DNA of 64,000 bases from Leucobacter viscericola (GCF_011299575.1 NZ_CP049863.1:3224001-3288000), one strand, 5' to 3'. Positions 8,611 through 24,131 are shown, numbered from the stretch's first letter. The notes: a model not told the origin generated them from the sequence alone. A program made the numbers and translations.

Positions 8611-9015
8611 CTACTCCGCAAGCAGTACTGGGAAAACGTAGTCGGTATTGAGCGGCGCCATATCGTCACGGTCGATCGAGGGATCCACCCACTCGAGGTA
8701 CTCGATTTCGGCGCGGGGACTCGCGCTCGCCGCCGCGGCGAGAAACGGGTGCTCAAACACTGTAGCCTCGACGATGTGACCGGGCTCATTCGCCGCGGTG
8801 GCCTGGAACACTCCGAGATCACGCAGGCGGGTGACATCGAGGTCGATCCCGAGCTCCTCCGAGAACTCTCGCACGGCGGTGTCGCGGGGGTCTTCGCCCG
8901 GCTCGTGTTTGCCGCCCGGGAGCATGAGTGAATCGGTGCCCCGCTTACGCACGTTGAGTACCCTGCCCTGCTCATTACGCATAACAACTGCGCTGACGCG
9001 AATGATCCGGCTCAC
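8611..9015 (-). CDS. NUDIX hydrolase
   Basis: The 134-residue protein contains a complete Nudix box (G35 to G57 region: GGKHEPGEDPRDTAVREF, then SEELGI), with the expected Glu residues for Mg2+ binding. It should hydrolyse a nucleoside diphosphate linked to another group; the substrate is unknown. The GTG start overlaps the stop of the upstream nitrilase-like gene (GTGA, 9012-9015), so the two are co-transcribed and coupled. Pairing with a carbon-nitrogen hydrolase suggests a metabolite-repair or house-cleaning unit, which is inference. Confidence 0.9.
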   Translation of the reverse strand: MSRIIRVSAVVMRNEQGRVLNVRKRGTDSLMLPGGKHEPGEDPRDTAVREFSEELGIDLDVTRLRDLGVFQATAANEPGHIVEATVFEHPFLAAAASASPRAEIEYLEWVDPSIDRDDMAPLNTDYVFPVLLAE

Positions 9016-9854
9016 TGTGCCGCTCCCGAGCTTGCGGAGAGCGCCGCGTAGTCCTGCGCGCTCAGCCGATCTGAAATGACGGGAAACTCGCCGCGCACTT
9101 CAGCCACCCGTGAGGGATCGATCTCAACGACGAGCACCTCTTCGCCGTCGCCGCACTCGCCGACAACACGGCCACTCGGGTCGATCACTCGGCTGAAGCC
9201 GCCGAGTTGCACGTCTCCCTGGGAGCCGCAGGCATTGCACGCAACGATCCAGAGTTGATGCTCGACAGCCCTGGCCTGTGAAAGAAGCGTCCAGTGCTCG
9301 CGCCGCGCCGCGGGCCAGGCCGCGGGAACGACGACTGTCTCCGCGCCCCGCTGGCTGAGCTCTTGCCAGAGCCCAGGGAACCGGAGGTCGTAGCACGTCG
9401 TGCTGCCCAGCTGACCGAGTGGGCTCGCAACAACACTCAGGCGGACGCCCGGGGTGAGCAGCTGCGACTCGAGCGACTGATAGCCGAATACGTGGATCTT
9501 GCGATACGTCTGTACAACCTCACCCGCTGCGCTAATGAGCACTGCCGTGTTGTGAAGGGCTCCGTTCTCGCCCCGTTCGATGATGCTGCCAAGGTGGATC
9601 GCGGATCCCAAATCCTTTGCAACCCGTCGCGCCATTGTGACGGTGGGGCCCGTTAGCTCCTCAGCCAGCTCGGCATAGCGGTCAAAGTTGAAGTAGCCGG
9701 CGCTCCACAGTTCGGGCAGCACAAACAGATCGATGTCTGTGTGCTGGCGGAGTAGATCTTCAACCCGAGTGATTCGTTCGGCCCGTGACTCCGAGTCGGG
9801 GCTCGCGATCTGTAGCAGGGCGACGCGACGGGAAGCGGTCGGTGGTTGTGTCAT
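9012..9854 (-). CDS. Carbon-nitrogen hydrolase (nitrilase superfamily)
   Basis: A 280-residue enzyme with the Glu-Lys-Cys triad visible in context: E48 (LPELW), K119 (YRKIH) and C154 (TTCYDLRFP). The CYDLRFP form is typical of the branch with omega-amidase and deaminated-glutathione amidase members. Amide hydrolysis is likelier than nitrile hydrolysis. It is the first gene of a pair with the Nudix hydrolase. TAGTCT lies exactly six bases before the ATG; the intervening GGAGAG touches the start codon and is too close to act as a ribosome-binding site. Confidence 0.9.
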   Translation of the reverse strand: MTQPPTASRRVALLQIASPDSESRAERITRVEDLLRQHTDIDLFVLPELWSAGYFNFDRYAELAEELTGPTVTMARRVAKDLGSAIHLGSIIERGENGALHNTAVLISAAGEVVQTYRKIHVFGYQSLESQLLTPGVRLSVVASPLGQLGSTTCYDLRFPGLWQELSQRGAETVVVPAAWPAARREHWTLLSQARAVEHQLWIVACNACGSQGDVQLGGFSRVIDPSGRVVGECGDGEEVLVVEIDPSRVAEVRGEFPVISDRLSAQDYAALSASSGAAQ

Positions 9855-9860
9855 CTCTCC

Positions 9861-9866
9861 AGACTA
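9861..9866 (-). promoter_or_regulatory. -10 element of a probable leaderless promoter
   Basis: TAGTCT on the minus strand ends six bases before the ATG at 9854. It faces the divergent element at 9896-9901 inside a 53-base intergenic gap. Confidence 0.55.
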
Positions 9867-9895
9867 CGCCGCACCAAGTGCGCAGCGCAGTAGTG

Positions 9896-9901
9896 CAGAA
9901 T
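9896..9901 (+). promoter_or_regulatory. -10 element of a probable leaderless promoter
   Basis: CAGAAT ends six bases before the ATG at 9908. Confidence 0.45.
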
Positions 9902-9907
9902 GGCAGT

Positions 9908-10483
9908 ATGAGCATCGACACGGCCGAGTTGCCTGACGCTGACGGACCAGAGGATCGCCCCGCACCCGCGGGCAATCCTGGCTGGTTGAGTGATGATGAG
10001 CTGAGTTTCGTGCGGGGCCGCATGCCGGTCGTCTACATTGAAGCGGTGCCGGTGCGCCTGGACGGAATTGGGCGCGTGACCGAGGTCGGGTTGCTGCTGC
10101 GTGGCACACCCGAGGGCGAGATGACTCGCTCTCTCGTTGCAGGCCGCGTTCGTTACGGTGAGACGCTGCGCGAGGCGCTCTTTCGACACCTGGAGAACGA
10201 CCTCGGGCCGATGGCCTTCCCGCAGATCCCTGCGTCGATCGTGCCGACCCAGGTAGCGGAGTACTTTCCGATGCCGGGTATTTCGGCATATGTTGATGCC
10301 CGCCAGCACGCCATATCTCTCGTGTACGTGGTCTCCGTCACGGGTACCTGTAACCCGCGGCAGGATGCACTCGAGATCACCTGGATGTCACCGGAGGAGG
10401 CGCTCTCAGAAGCGACGCTTCTGGAGCTCCAGGGCGGTCGGGGCACGCTGCTGCGTCAGGCGCTCGCGAGTGTTGGCTGCTAG
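9908..10483 (+). CDS. DUF4916 / Nudix-fold family protein
   Basis: The 191-residue protein resembles the actinobacterial DUF4916 group, which has a Nudix-like fold but lacks a canonical Nudix box. The recognisable core is GWLSDDELSFVRGRMPVVYIE and VGLLLRGTPEGEMTRSLVAGR. The degenerate region RYGETLREALFRHLENDLG occupies the place of the Nudix helix, with fewer acidic ligands. Catalysis is therefore uncertain. The upstream frame extends to 9785, but ATG 9908 is favoured because the extension lies over the divergent gene and has no similarity. Confidence 0.8.
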   Translation: MSIDTAELPDADGPEDRPAPAGNPGWLSDDELSFVRGRMPVVYIEAVPVRLDGIGRVTEVGLLLRGTPEGEMTRSLVAGRVRYGETLREALFRHLENDLGPMAFPQIPASIVPTQVAEYFPMPGISAYVDARQHAISLVYVVSVTGTCNPRQDALEITWMSPEEALSEATLLELQGGRGTLLRQALASVGC

Positions 10484-10498
10484 TACCTATTGTCGCTA

Positions 10499-10948
10499 CT
10501 AGCGTTTGTGCCAGACGATGAGGTGCGATCGTGAGAAACCGCGGCTGCACTTGGCGCACGAGGTAATACGTGTCGGTTTGCGAAACCTGAAGTGCTCGTG
10601 CCCCGCAGGGCAGGTGCCCTTCCACGGCGCCCGCTCATGTGCAATCTCGCCATCGTGGGTGCGCCCACCAACATAACCGAGCTGCTCGGCGGTGCGTTTC
10701 CACACGGGCCCGTGGGCTGCATCGGGGCCCGCAATCGCGTGAGCCACCTCGTGCAGCAGCACCTGGTGGATCTCGTCATCCTCAAATTTCTCGCTGAGAT
10801 AGCGCGACACGGTTATCTTTCGATCCGTGAAGTTGCATAACCCCGCGCGACGTTTTGCGTTGTCAAAGCCAAAACTCCACTGTTCCGGGTCGAGGTGCAT
10901 GCGGATAAGTGCGTCGGCCCACACGCGGACTCTTGCCGGATCAGCCAT
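10499..10948 (-). CDS. SprT-like zinc metalloprotease-fold protein
   Basis: A 149-residue protein with the HExxH motif (HEVAHAIAG) followed by a downstream zinc-ribbon-like segment (CPAGH, then CAKC). This is the SprT-like domain plan also found in Spartan-type proteases. The start at 10948 overlaps the end of the spermidine-synthase-like gene by 8 bases; the frame continues to 11098 without a plausible start. It is the last gene of the PAP2-glutaredoxin-SpeE-SprT operon. DNA-protein crosslink repair is known for eukaryotic relatives and only a guess here. Confidence 0.87.
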   Translation of the reverse strand: MADPARVRVWADALIRMHLDPEQWSFGFDNAKRRAGLCNFTDRKITVSRYLSEKFEDDEIHQVLLHEVAHAIAGPDAAHGPVWKRTAEQLGYVGGRTHDGEIAHERAPWKGTCPAGHEHFRFRKPTRITSCAKCSRGFSRSHLIVWHKR

Positions 10949-11801
10949 TGCCAAACAGCTCTCGTGCCGGTGCCGGGGAATCCACCGCCGTTGCGTCCGT
11001 AACTGGGTGGGTGCCGCGGGTGAACTCCTCAAACTCGCGGCCAGCAAGCAGTCTTGCGGGATGTGGCCCTCCGGCCAGGAGGCGGGGGAGCCACTCAAGC
11101 TCTCCGTTCGACTCGCTTGAGTTGGAAGCGATCAGAACAACATTGCCAAATCGCCGTCCCTTGAGCACCTGCGGCTCGGCTATAGCAACGACCGACGTAA
11201 ACATGCTCGCAAGGGTTGCGGCCTGGCCCCGCACAAACGGCAGGCCTTTGCCGTCTGCCGCGTTAATGACCACCATGCCATCGGGGGCGAGAAGCGGACG
11301 CACGAGCTCGTAGAATTCGACGCTCGATACATGCGCCGGTGTCTGCGAGCCCGCAAAAATATCGACGACGACAAGATCCATCGCACCCTGCATACCCTCG
11401 GGCAGCTTGGCGAGTACCTCACGGGCATCACCTCGCCGCACGCGAATGCTCGCTTGCTTGGGCAGCGGCGCGGCTTCCCTCACCATATCGACGAGTGCAC
11501 CCTCGATCTCGATGACCTGCTGTCGGCTTCCTGGCCGAGTTGCCTCGATGTAGCGGGGGAGCGTAAACGCGCCACCGCCGAGGTGTAACGCCGAGATTGC
11601 TTTGCGCTCGGGCCGAAACAGGTCGATGACGTGACCGATGCGTCGCACGTACTCAAAAAACAGCTCGCTCGGGTCGCGAAGGTTGACGTGCGACTGCGGT
11701 GTACCGTCAACCACCAGCTGGATCGCTCCCGGCACCCAACGGTCCTCTTCAAATTCGGCGAGCAGCCCCGAACTGAGTGTGATCGGTTCGGGGAGGATCA
11801 C
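10941..11801 (-). CDS. Spermidine synthase-like methyltransferase-fold protein
   Basis: The 286-residue protein has the Rossmann SAM-type motif LHLGGGAFTLPRY (about 73-85), followed by IEIEGAL and a DLVVVDIFAG segment, as in polyamine synthases. Actinobacterial relatives are often called fused or orphan SpeE-like proteins. Aminopropyl transfer is unproven for them, and no SpeD is nearby. The GTG start overlaps the glutaredoxin stop (GTGA). Confidence 0.82.
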   Translation of the reverse strand: MILPEPITLSSGLLAEFEEDRWVPGAIQLVVDGTPQSHVNLRDPSELFFEYVRRIGHVIDLFRPERKAISALHLGGGAFTLPRYIEATRPGSRQQVIEIEGALVDMVREAAPLPKQASIRVRRGDAREVLAKLPEGMQGAMDLVVVDIFAGSQTPAHVSSVEFYELVRPLLAPDGMVVINAADGKGLPFVRGQAATLASMFTSVVAIAEPQVLKGRRFGNVVLIASNSSESNGELEWLPRLLAGGPHPARLLAGREFEEFTRGTHPVTDATAVDSPAPARELFGNG

Positions 11802-12067
11802 GCCAGACCCAACTCCTCAATTTTTCGGAGCATGTCTGCATTTGACGGCTCAACCTGGTGGCTGCTGTCGGGGTAGAGGATCACCGGAATGTTTGTGCGC
11901 CCGCTGATGTCTTTTGCAACATCGGCGGCATTGGGATCCTGCACCAGGTCAACGTAACGATAGGGCGCCCCGGCGCGGTCAAAGATCATCTTTGCCCTGC
12001 GGCAGTCACCGCACCAGTCGGCACCGAAGATAACGGTCTCTGAGAGTTTTTCTTCTTGCTCGCTCAT
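11798..12067 (-). CDS. Glutaredoxin-family protein (mycoredoxin-like)
   Basis: An 89-residue thioredoxin-fold protein with a WCGDC active site and the cis-Pro segment TNIPVILYPD. Actinobacterial proteins of this size commonly reduce mycothiol-mixed disulfides; that role is inferred. The start at 12067 is the ATG before MSEQEEKLSE; the frame reaches 12409 but runs antisense-free only through the PAP2 gene in another frame. TAGAGT overlaps the PAP2 stop eight bases upstream, so an internal promoter is possible. Confidence 0.85.
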   Translation of the reverse strand: MSEQEEKLSETVIFGADWCGDCRRAKMIFDRAGAPYRYVDLVQDPNAADVAKDISGRTNIPVILYPDSSHQVEPSNADMLRKIEELGLA

Positions 12068-12078
12068 GCTTAGAAACT

Positions 12079-12750
12079 CTACGCGGTGGGTCTGACATTG
12101 ACGACGGAAGAAGCAGAATTTGCCTGTTGTTCTGTTCGAAACCAGATTTGTCGCGCGATGATCGCCGCGCAGACGCCAAGAAGGGCACCCGCGAGCGTGT
12201 CGCTCAGCCAGTGGACGTGCAGCGCCGTTCTGCTCCAGGCCATAGTGATAACCCACACGACGGCGATGAACCACACTCCTCGGCTCAGGGACCTGCTCAC
12301 TGACTCGGAACCCGCAACGATCAAAGCCAGCGAAATGGCGAGTGCTGCGGCTCCCATGGTGTGCCCCGATGGAAAGGAAGTGCCGCTCGACGCGTAGAGC
12401 TGATCCCACGGACGCGGGCGCAACACGAGGTGCTTTGTGAGTTCGGATCCGGCGATCCCCAGGAGCATTGCCGTGGCTAGCGCGGCCGCATCCCGCGATC
12501 GGCGCAGGACGAGTAATAGGGCCACCGCAATTGCGGCGCAGGCAACAGAACCGACGCCGCCGCCGACCTGCGCCATGAACACAGCGACTGCACGCGCAAC
12601 CGAGCCGCGACTGACCGCTGCGACGTCATACCACCAGGAGTCAATGCCGAATGGTCCGCTATCGACAAACCGCAGGTAGACGGCCACCGCAGCAAAAAGA
12701 ACGAGGCCGACAATGGCCCAGGGGAGGGCGCGTGAAAGCTTGGCTGACAT
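12079..12750 (-). CDS. PAP2-family lipid phosphatase
   Basis: A 223-residue membrane phosphatase. The three PAP2 motifs are all present: KHLVLRPRP, PSGH, and SRTALHVHWLSD, inside about six membrane segments. Likely substrates are undecaprenyl pyrophosphate or phosphatidic acid-type lipids. It is the first gene of a four-gene minus-strand operon and is divergent from rpoB. TAGGGT lies exactly six bases before the ATG, with no spacing for a ribosome-binding site. Confidence 0.9.
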   Translation of the reverse strand: MSAKLSRALPWAIVGLVLFAAVAVYLRFVDSGPFGIDSWWYDVAAVSRGSVARAVAVFMAQVGGGVGSVACAAIAVALLLVLRRSRDAAALATAMLLGIAGSELTKHLVLRPRPWDQLYASSGTSFPSGHTMGAAALAISLALIVAGSESVSRSLSRGVWFIAVVWVITMAWSRTALHVHWLSDTLAGALLGVCAAIIARQIWFRTEQQANSASSVVNVRPTA

Positions 12751-12756
12751 TCCCTC

Positions 12757-12762
12757 ACCCTA
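12757..12762 (-). promoter_or_regulatory. -10 element of a probable leaderless promoter
   Basis: TAGGGT on the minus strand ends six bases before the ATG of the PAP2 gene. Confidence 0.5.
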
Positions 12763-12797
12763 ACCAATCGATATGAGGGGAACATGGTGCGGATCAC

Positions 12798-12826
12798 TAG
12801 ACACTCGTGAGGGCGCGTGTTACAGT
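12798..12826 (+). promoter_or_regulatory. rpoBC promoter
   Basis: TAGACA, a 17-base spacer and TACAGT (12821-12826) form the best sigma-70-type promoter in the window. Transcription would start near 12833, giving a leader of about 147 bases before rpoB. The ribosomal genes rplJ-rplL are not upstream. Confidence 0.7.
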
Positions 12827-12979
12827 AGATAGTTGCACTTCGGACATCGGTATGCCTTCATATAGCGGAAGGTCCCGGGAGCTGGCGCCTACGCGCAGAT
12901 AAGCCTCACCCGCCTGATCCGATGCAATTCCCGCAAAACCAGGTCAACCGGCCCGACGGGGCCCACGGAGGTAGTTTCC

Positions 12980-16477
<3,498 letters not shown>

Positions 16478-16513
16478 AGCTGAATCAGACTTTTTAGTTA
16501 CCAAGGAGAGACA

Positions 16514-20407
<3,894 letters not shown>

Positions 20408-20415
20408 CACCTGTC

Positions 20416-20445
20416 ATCCTGCGCGAGCGTAGCGAGTCGCAGGAT
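20416..20445. repeat. REP-like palindrome after rpoC
   Basis: ATCCTGCG (20416-20423) pairs with CGCAGGAT (20438-20445) around a 14-base centre that itself repeats GCGAG. Palindromes opening with GATCCTGCG are often dispersed in genomes. Its repetitive nature cannot be shown from a single copy. Confidence 0.4.
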
Positions 20446-20450
20446 CAAAA

Positions 20451-20494
20451 CAGCGGGCTCCCACCTCTTCCGAGGTGGGAGCCCGCTGTTTTTT
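20451..20494 (+). terminator. rpoBC terminator
   Basis: A perfect 17-bp stem (20451-20467 with 20472-20488) has a 4-base loop and is followed by six T. This is a textbook intrinsic terminator. Confidence 0.95.
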
Positions 20495-20612
20495 GCGCCG
20501 TGCCGCGCGTGATCGCAAGAATTTCGCGCACGGCTTGTACTGTTGCGGCACAACGTTCGTGTTTCGGAATTGGCATTTCGAAACCTACCGAGCCGTTACG
20601 AGAGGTACAGCG

Positions 20613-21614
20613 ATGAACGAGAACCGCGAGACACCCGCGTCGAGGGCTGCGGAAACCCCGGAATCCTCGGTGAACCCTGGAGCCGCGATCGAAGAGACCG
20701 AAGCGACCAACACCGAGGTGCAGGACGCCGTAACCAGGGCAACCAGCGTCGACGAGGCCGAGGTTATTGTTGCTGAGCCGGTTGTCGCACCAGACAACAG
20801 TGCCGAGCTCGCGGAGGCCGCCGCAGAGGCCGAACGTCTTCGTCGCGAACAGGTTTCCAAAGTCGATACTGAGCTCGATCTTGAGCCCGTTTCTGCCCCG
20901 GTTGAAACCGTACGTGTTGGCATGCTCGAAGAAATGCCGAGTGCGGGGCCGGAGGACACCGGGTTTGGTGCTGCCGTGCTTGATACTCCCGCACGCGACG
21001 GTGAAATCAGGATCAGCAGCGACCACCCGATGGCGGGGTTTTACACGCAGACTCCACTTCCGCCAGACATCAAGGGCAACCGCGGCGCGGGTATTCTCAT
21101 CTCGCTGCTGGCAACCATTGGATTCTCTGCGCTGCTCGCGGGAGTGATGCTGGCGGAGTTCGGGATCACGATTAACCCCTCGCGCGCCATTGACCTGTTC
21201 TTCGGTGCAAATCTGCACTGGGTGTTCTTTGCCGCCGTCGGTACATTCCTGGTGACCCTCATTCTGCTCGTGGTTATTGCCGGCAGAGCCGGTTGGTGGG
21301 CTTACGTGCTTGGCGGGTTCATCGTCGGCCTGCTCGTCTGGCTGGCAACAACGCTGTCGCTATCTGCCATGACAGACGGGATCCAAAAAACAATCGGGCT
21401 ATTTCCCGGCCAGGCTGGCGAAATCTTCGGAGAATTGCTCCGGGTATATGGTCTGTCCTTACCCGCGATTGCCGCTGGAGTTCTCGCTCGTGAGGTCACG
21501 GTGTGGTTCGGGGCTTGGATCGGTGCCCGCGGGCGCAAGATGAAGGCTCGCAACGCCGTTGCCCTCGCGGAGTACGAAGAGGCTTTGGCTGAAGCGCAGG
21601 TGAAGCAGCCATGA
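20613..21614 (+). CDS. Unrecognised membrane protein with acidic N-terminal region
   Basis: A 333-residue protein I do not recognise. Residues 1-about 145 are acidic, Ala/Glu/Val-rich and likely disordered. About four membrane segments follow (starting near GAGILISLLATIGFSALLAG, WVFFAAVGTFLVTLILLVVI, WAYVLGGFIVGLLVWLA and LSLPAIAAGVLAREV), then a basic and acidic C-terminal tail. GAGAGG seven bases before ATG 20613 supports this start over the frame's opening at 20475, which lies in the rpoC terminator. The stop overlaps the next gene's ATG. It is the first of three probably co-transcribed unknown genes between rpoC and rpsL. Confidence 0.8.
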   Translation: MNENRETPASRAAETPESSVNPGAAIEETEATNTEVQDAVTRATSVDEAEVIVAEPVVAPDNSAELAEAAAEAERLRREQVSKVDTELDLEPVSAPVETVRVGMLEEMPSAGPEDTGFGAAVLDTPARDGEIRISSDHPMAGFYTQTPLPPDIKGNRGAGILISLLATIGFSALLAGVMLAEFGITINPSRAIDLFFGANLHWVFFAAVGTFLVTLILLVVIAGRAGWWAYVLGGFIVGLLVWLATTLSLSAMTDGIQKTIGLFPGQAGEIFGELLRVYGLSLPAIAAGVLAREVTVWFGAWIGARGRKMKARNAVALAEYEEALAEAQVKQP

Positions 21615-22093
21615 CTGAGGGCTCCCGCCGCGGGGTGACTCGAGGATATGTTGGGAGCCTGATCCTGGCCGCTGTGATTGTTGCCGTGGCTTTGCTTGTC
21701 GCCACCTGGGGGCTTTTATCACTCGGAATGGATCGTGATCCTGTATCGAGTGATGGCGTAGTGAGCTGGGCAGCCCCCCTGGTTCTCTGTTTTGCGCTTG
21801 CCGCGCTCGCTCTCACGCTCTGGCAGCAGGCGATTGCGCTGCTTCGTGGGCAGAAGACGCCCGTCTGGGGGTACTTTGTTGCTGTTTCGGTGGGCGCTTA
21901 CCTGCTGTGGAGCCTGGGTGGAAACCTTGCAGGTATGTCGATCGACGATACCTGGGTGAGTCCTTTCGCCGCCGCGCTCGTTCCCATCTGGGGATTGACT
22001 TGCCTCCTCTTCTGGGCGGTTCTTGCGCGCCGCCTGTACACTGATCGCCCAACACCTAAGTGGCCGTGGGAACGCACCGAGGAGGAAGACTGA
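21611..22093 (+). CDS. Unrecognised four-segment membrane protein
   Basis: A 160-residue protein with four hydrophobic segments (YVGSLILAAVIVAVALLVA, APLVLCFALAALALTLW, GYFVAVSVGAYLLWSL, FAAALVPIWGLTCLLFWAVL) and a charged C-terminal tail. No family was recognised. ATGA overlap (21611-21614) couples it to the preceding membrane protein, which suggests a complex or a shared process. Confidence 0.8.
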   Translation: MTEGSRRGVTRGYVGSLILAAVIVAVALLVATWGLLSLGMDRDPVSSDGVVSWAAPLVLCFALAALALTLWQQAIALLRGQKTPVWGYFVAVSVGAYLLWSLGGNLAGMSIDDTWVSPFAAALVPIWGLTCLLFWAVLARRLYTDRPTPKWPWERTEEED

Positions 22094-22095
22094 TC

Positions 22096-22731
22096 GTGAC
22101 CGGAGCGATCGAAGAACGGGTCAGTGTCGCTGTCGATAGCTGGCTCAGGTGGGTGCCGAGTTGGGCGCCAGGAACGCATCGCGGTCGTGCAAAACTGTGC
22201 CGCAGATGTACGGGATCGCCGATCCTCGCCGCGTCCGGAATTCCCGAGGGAACTCCACACCAGGTCACACACGCGCTTGTTTCTCGAATGCAGCGCATCA
22301 TCGACAAGTGGGTCGACGACTACACCGCCGCAGAGTTGCCCGCGCTTCACGCTGAGCTCACGGGGGAGGAGCTGTGGCGAGCCAAGGGTTATGACCCTGT
22401 TGCCGGGCTCGAACCCGAGTACGACGGGATCGATCCCGACCCAGAGCCAGACGAGGGTGAACAGCCTTTTCTGTTCACCCTGACGGGGTTAGCGGAAGAA
22501 ACGAAGCCCGAACCACCGCTGCCTCGACCGCCGCTGAGTTCCGAAGAGAAGCAGCAGCTACGACGTGAAATTCAGCTTGCAGACACCTGCGCCGAAGAAG
22601 CCGGTTCCGAGGTATGCTTCGCGCTTGTGGGTCACCGGCCGAGAATCGAGGCCGCCGTGCACCGCTTTGTTGAGCCACAGATTCAGGCCATCATTGAAGA
22701 CCTGAGTCGGCACCTCGAGCCCCCGCAGTAG
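22096..22731 (+). CDS. Unrecognised soluble protein
   Basis: A 211-residue protein with no recognised family. A CRRC pair near residue 36 could bind metal or form a disulfide. The centre (about 110-160) is Pro/Glu/Asp-rich, and the ends look helical. The GTG start is two bases after the upstream stop and has GGAGGAAG at a good distance; the open frame extends to 22060 in the previous gene. Third gene of the unit between rpoC and rpsL. Confidence 0.75.
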   Translation: MTGAIEERVSVAVDSWLRWVPSWAPGTHRGRAKLCRRCTGSPILAASGIPEGTPHQVTHALVSRMQRIIDKWVDDYTAAELPALHAELTGEELWRAKGYDPVAGLEPEYDGIDPDPEPDEGEQPFLFTLTGLAEETKPEPPLPRPPLSSEEKQQLRREIQLADTCAEEAGSEVCFALVGHRPRIEAAVHRFVEPQIQAIIEDLSRHLEPPQ

Positions 22732-22742
22732 TCGTCGGGGGC
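22719..22742. terminator. Hairpin between convergent genes
   Basis: GCCCCCG (22719-22725) pairs with CGGGGGC (22736-22742) around a 10-base loop. It spans the stop of the upstream gene and touches the end of the convergent small gene, and may serve both strands. There is no T run. Confidence 0.4.
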
Positions 22743-22748
22743 GCAGGC

Positions 22749-22910
22749 CTAGTTTTTGTTGCCGCTGAGGCTGCGCAACAGCCAAGCGATGAGCGCGAGG
22801 ACGGCGAGAACGATCCCGACCCAGAGCAAGAAGTTCACGGCTTCGAACAGGCCGCCAACGATAGCCAAGACGATCGCAATGACAATGATGATAATAAAGA
22901 GAATGTTCAT
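22749..22910 (-). CDS. Small two-segment membrane protein
   Basis: A 53-residue open frame reads MNILFIIIIVIAIVLAIVGG..., with two hydrophobic segments (about 2-20 and 27-46) and a short polar tail (RSLSGNKN). It is short but unmistakably protein-like. It resembles small hydrophobic proteins common in actinobacteria, and function is unknown. TAGCCT (22917-22922) lies exactly six bases before the ATG, so a leaderless mRNA is likely. Confidence 0.72.
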   Translation of the reverse strand: MNILFIIIIVIAIVLAIVGGLFEAVNFLLWVGIVLAVLALIAWLLRSLSGNKN

Positions 22911-22916
22911 GCCTCG

Positions 22917-22922
22917 AGGCTA
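22917..22922 (-). promoter_or_regulatory. -10 element of a probable leaderless promoter
   Basis: TAGCCT on the minus strand ends six bases before ATG 22910. Confidence 0.5.
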
Positions 22923-23271
22923 GGGAAGCCAGGGAAAGGCGTCTACCCCCTTGCGTTTTGTGTTATCAGAGAGAATGTGGTGAGTTTCGTCTCTGATAGA
23001 TTGCGCGCGAGACTGTCGAGAGCATATAGTGGTTTGTTGGGGTATTCCACCCGCCCGTTTGCTGTGCCTCGGTAGAGCAAATGAGTGGCGGAGTCTCCTA
23101 ATTAAGGGTTAATCATCTCTTTCGAGAAGACACCCCCACGGCATAGCTGCACTCAGTTGTTTCAGGATTGCAAGATCCAGAACCGACAGCAGCTACGTGT
23201 CTGCGTAAGCGGACGCTTGCTTAACCAATTGAAGCACTCCTGTCACCGTGCAGGACCAACTAGGAGAATCA
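22923..23271 (+). other. Upstream region and leader of the str operon
   Basis: This region holds a 9-bp inverted repeat (TATCAGAGA 22964-22972 with TCTCTGATA 22990-22998), the promoter at 23001-23030, and a leader of about 235 bases. The leader contains small hairpin options, for example TTTGCT/AGCAAA flanking GTGCCTCGG. No gene is seen in it. Confidence 0.55.
23001..23030 (+). promoter_or_regulatory. str operon promoter
   Basis: TTGCGC (23001-23006), an 18-base spacer and TATAGT (23025-23030). It directly follows the inverted repeat 22964-22998, which could be a regulator site. Confidence 0.6.
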
Positions 23272-23646
23272 GTGCCTACTATTCAGCAGCTGGTTCGCAA
23301 GGGGCGGTCGCCAAAGGTCTCCAAGACCAAGGCTCCCGCACTGAAGGCGAACCCTCAGCAGCGCGGTGTGTGTACACGTGTGTACACCACCACCCCGAAG
23401 AAGCCGAACTCGGCGATGCGTAAGGTCGCTCGTGTGAAGCTTTCCAACGGTACCGAGGTCACGGCCTACATCCCAGGTGAGGGCCACAACCTGCAGGAGC
23501 ACTCGATGGTGCTCGTGCGCGGCGGTCGTGTAAAGGACCTCCCCGGTGTTCGCTACAAGATTGTGCGCGGCGCGCTCGACACGCAGGCGGTCAAGGATCG
23601 CCAGCAGGCTCGTAGCCGCTACGGTGCGAAGAAGGAGAAGAAGTAA
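23272..23646 (+). CDS. rpsL: 30S ribosomal protein S12
   Basis: The 124-residue S12 is of normal length with the GTG start at 23272, after AGGAGAATCA. The streptomycin-sensitive residues are present: the second Lys of TTPKKPNSA (Lys43 type) and Lys of GGRVKDLPG (Lys88 type). First gene of the str operon; its TAA stop overlaps the rpsG ATG. Confidence 0.98.
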   Translation: MPTIQQLVRKGRSPKVSKTKAPALKANPQQRGVCTRVYTTTPKKPNSAMRKVARVKLSNGTEVTAYIPGEGHNLQEHSMVLVRGGRVKDLPGVRYKIVRGALDTQAVKDRQQARSRYGAKKEKK

Positions 23647-24116
23647 TGCCTCGTAAAGGCCCTGCTCCCCAGCGCCCCGTTGTTGCCGATCCCGTTTACG
23701 GTTCACCCGTGGTCAGCCAGCTGGTCAACAAGATTCTGCTCGACGGCAAGAAGGGTCTCGCAGAGCGCATCGTTTACGGTGCACTCGAGGCCGTTGCCGA
23801 AAAGTCCGGCCAGGACGCAGTGACCGTTCTCAAGAAGGCGCTCGACAACGTGCGCCCCACCCTTGAGGTACGTTCACGCCGCGTCGGCGGTAGCACCTAC
23901 CAGGTGCCCGTTGAGGTCAAGCCGCACCGTGCGAACACTCTCGCACTGCGCTGGCTGACCAGCTACGCCAAGGCTCGTCGCGAGAACTCGATGACCGACC
24001 GTCTCACCAACGAGATTCTCGATGCATCTAACGGCCTCGGTGCCGCTGTGAAGCGTCGCGAAGACACGCACAAGATGGCTGAGTCGAACCGCGCGTTCGC
24101 TCACTACCGCTGGTAA
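23646..24116 (+). CDS. rpsG: 30S ribosomal protein S7
   Basis: The 156-residue S7 has normal length and begins [11 protein letters not shown]. It overlaps the rpsL stop (TAATG), which couples translation. S7 binds the 3' major domain of 16S rRNA, and in E. coli it represses its own operon; whether that holds here is unknown. Confidence 0.98.
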   Translation: MPRKGPAPQRPVVADPVYGSPVVSQLVNKILLDGKKGLAERIVYGALEAVAEKSGQDAVTVLKKALDNVRPTLEVRSRRVGGSTYQVPVEVKPHRANTLALRWLTSYAKARRENSMTDRLTNEILDASNGLGAAVKRREDTHKMAESNRAFAHYRW

Positions 24117-24131
24117 ATCTGCGGTAACCCG

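Noticed and set aside
12840..12979. Possible ribosomal-protein leader in front of rpoB
   Set aside because: The leader has GC-rich pairing options, but no known L10 or similar motif could be identified, and rplJ is not adjacent.
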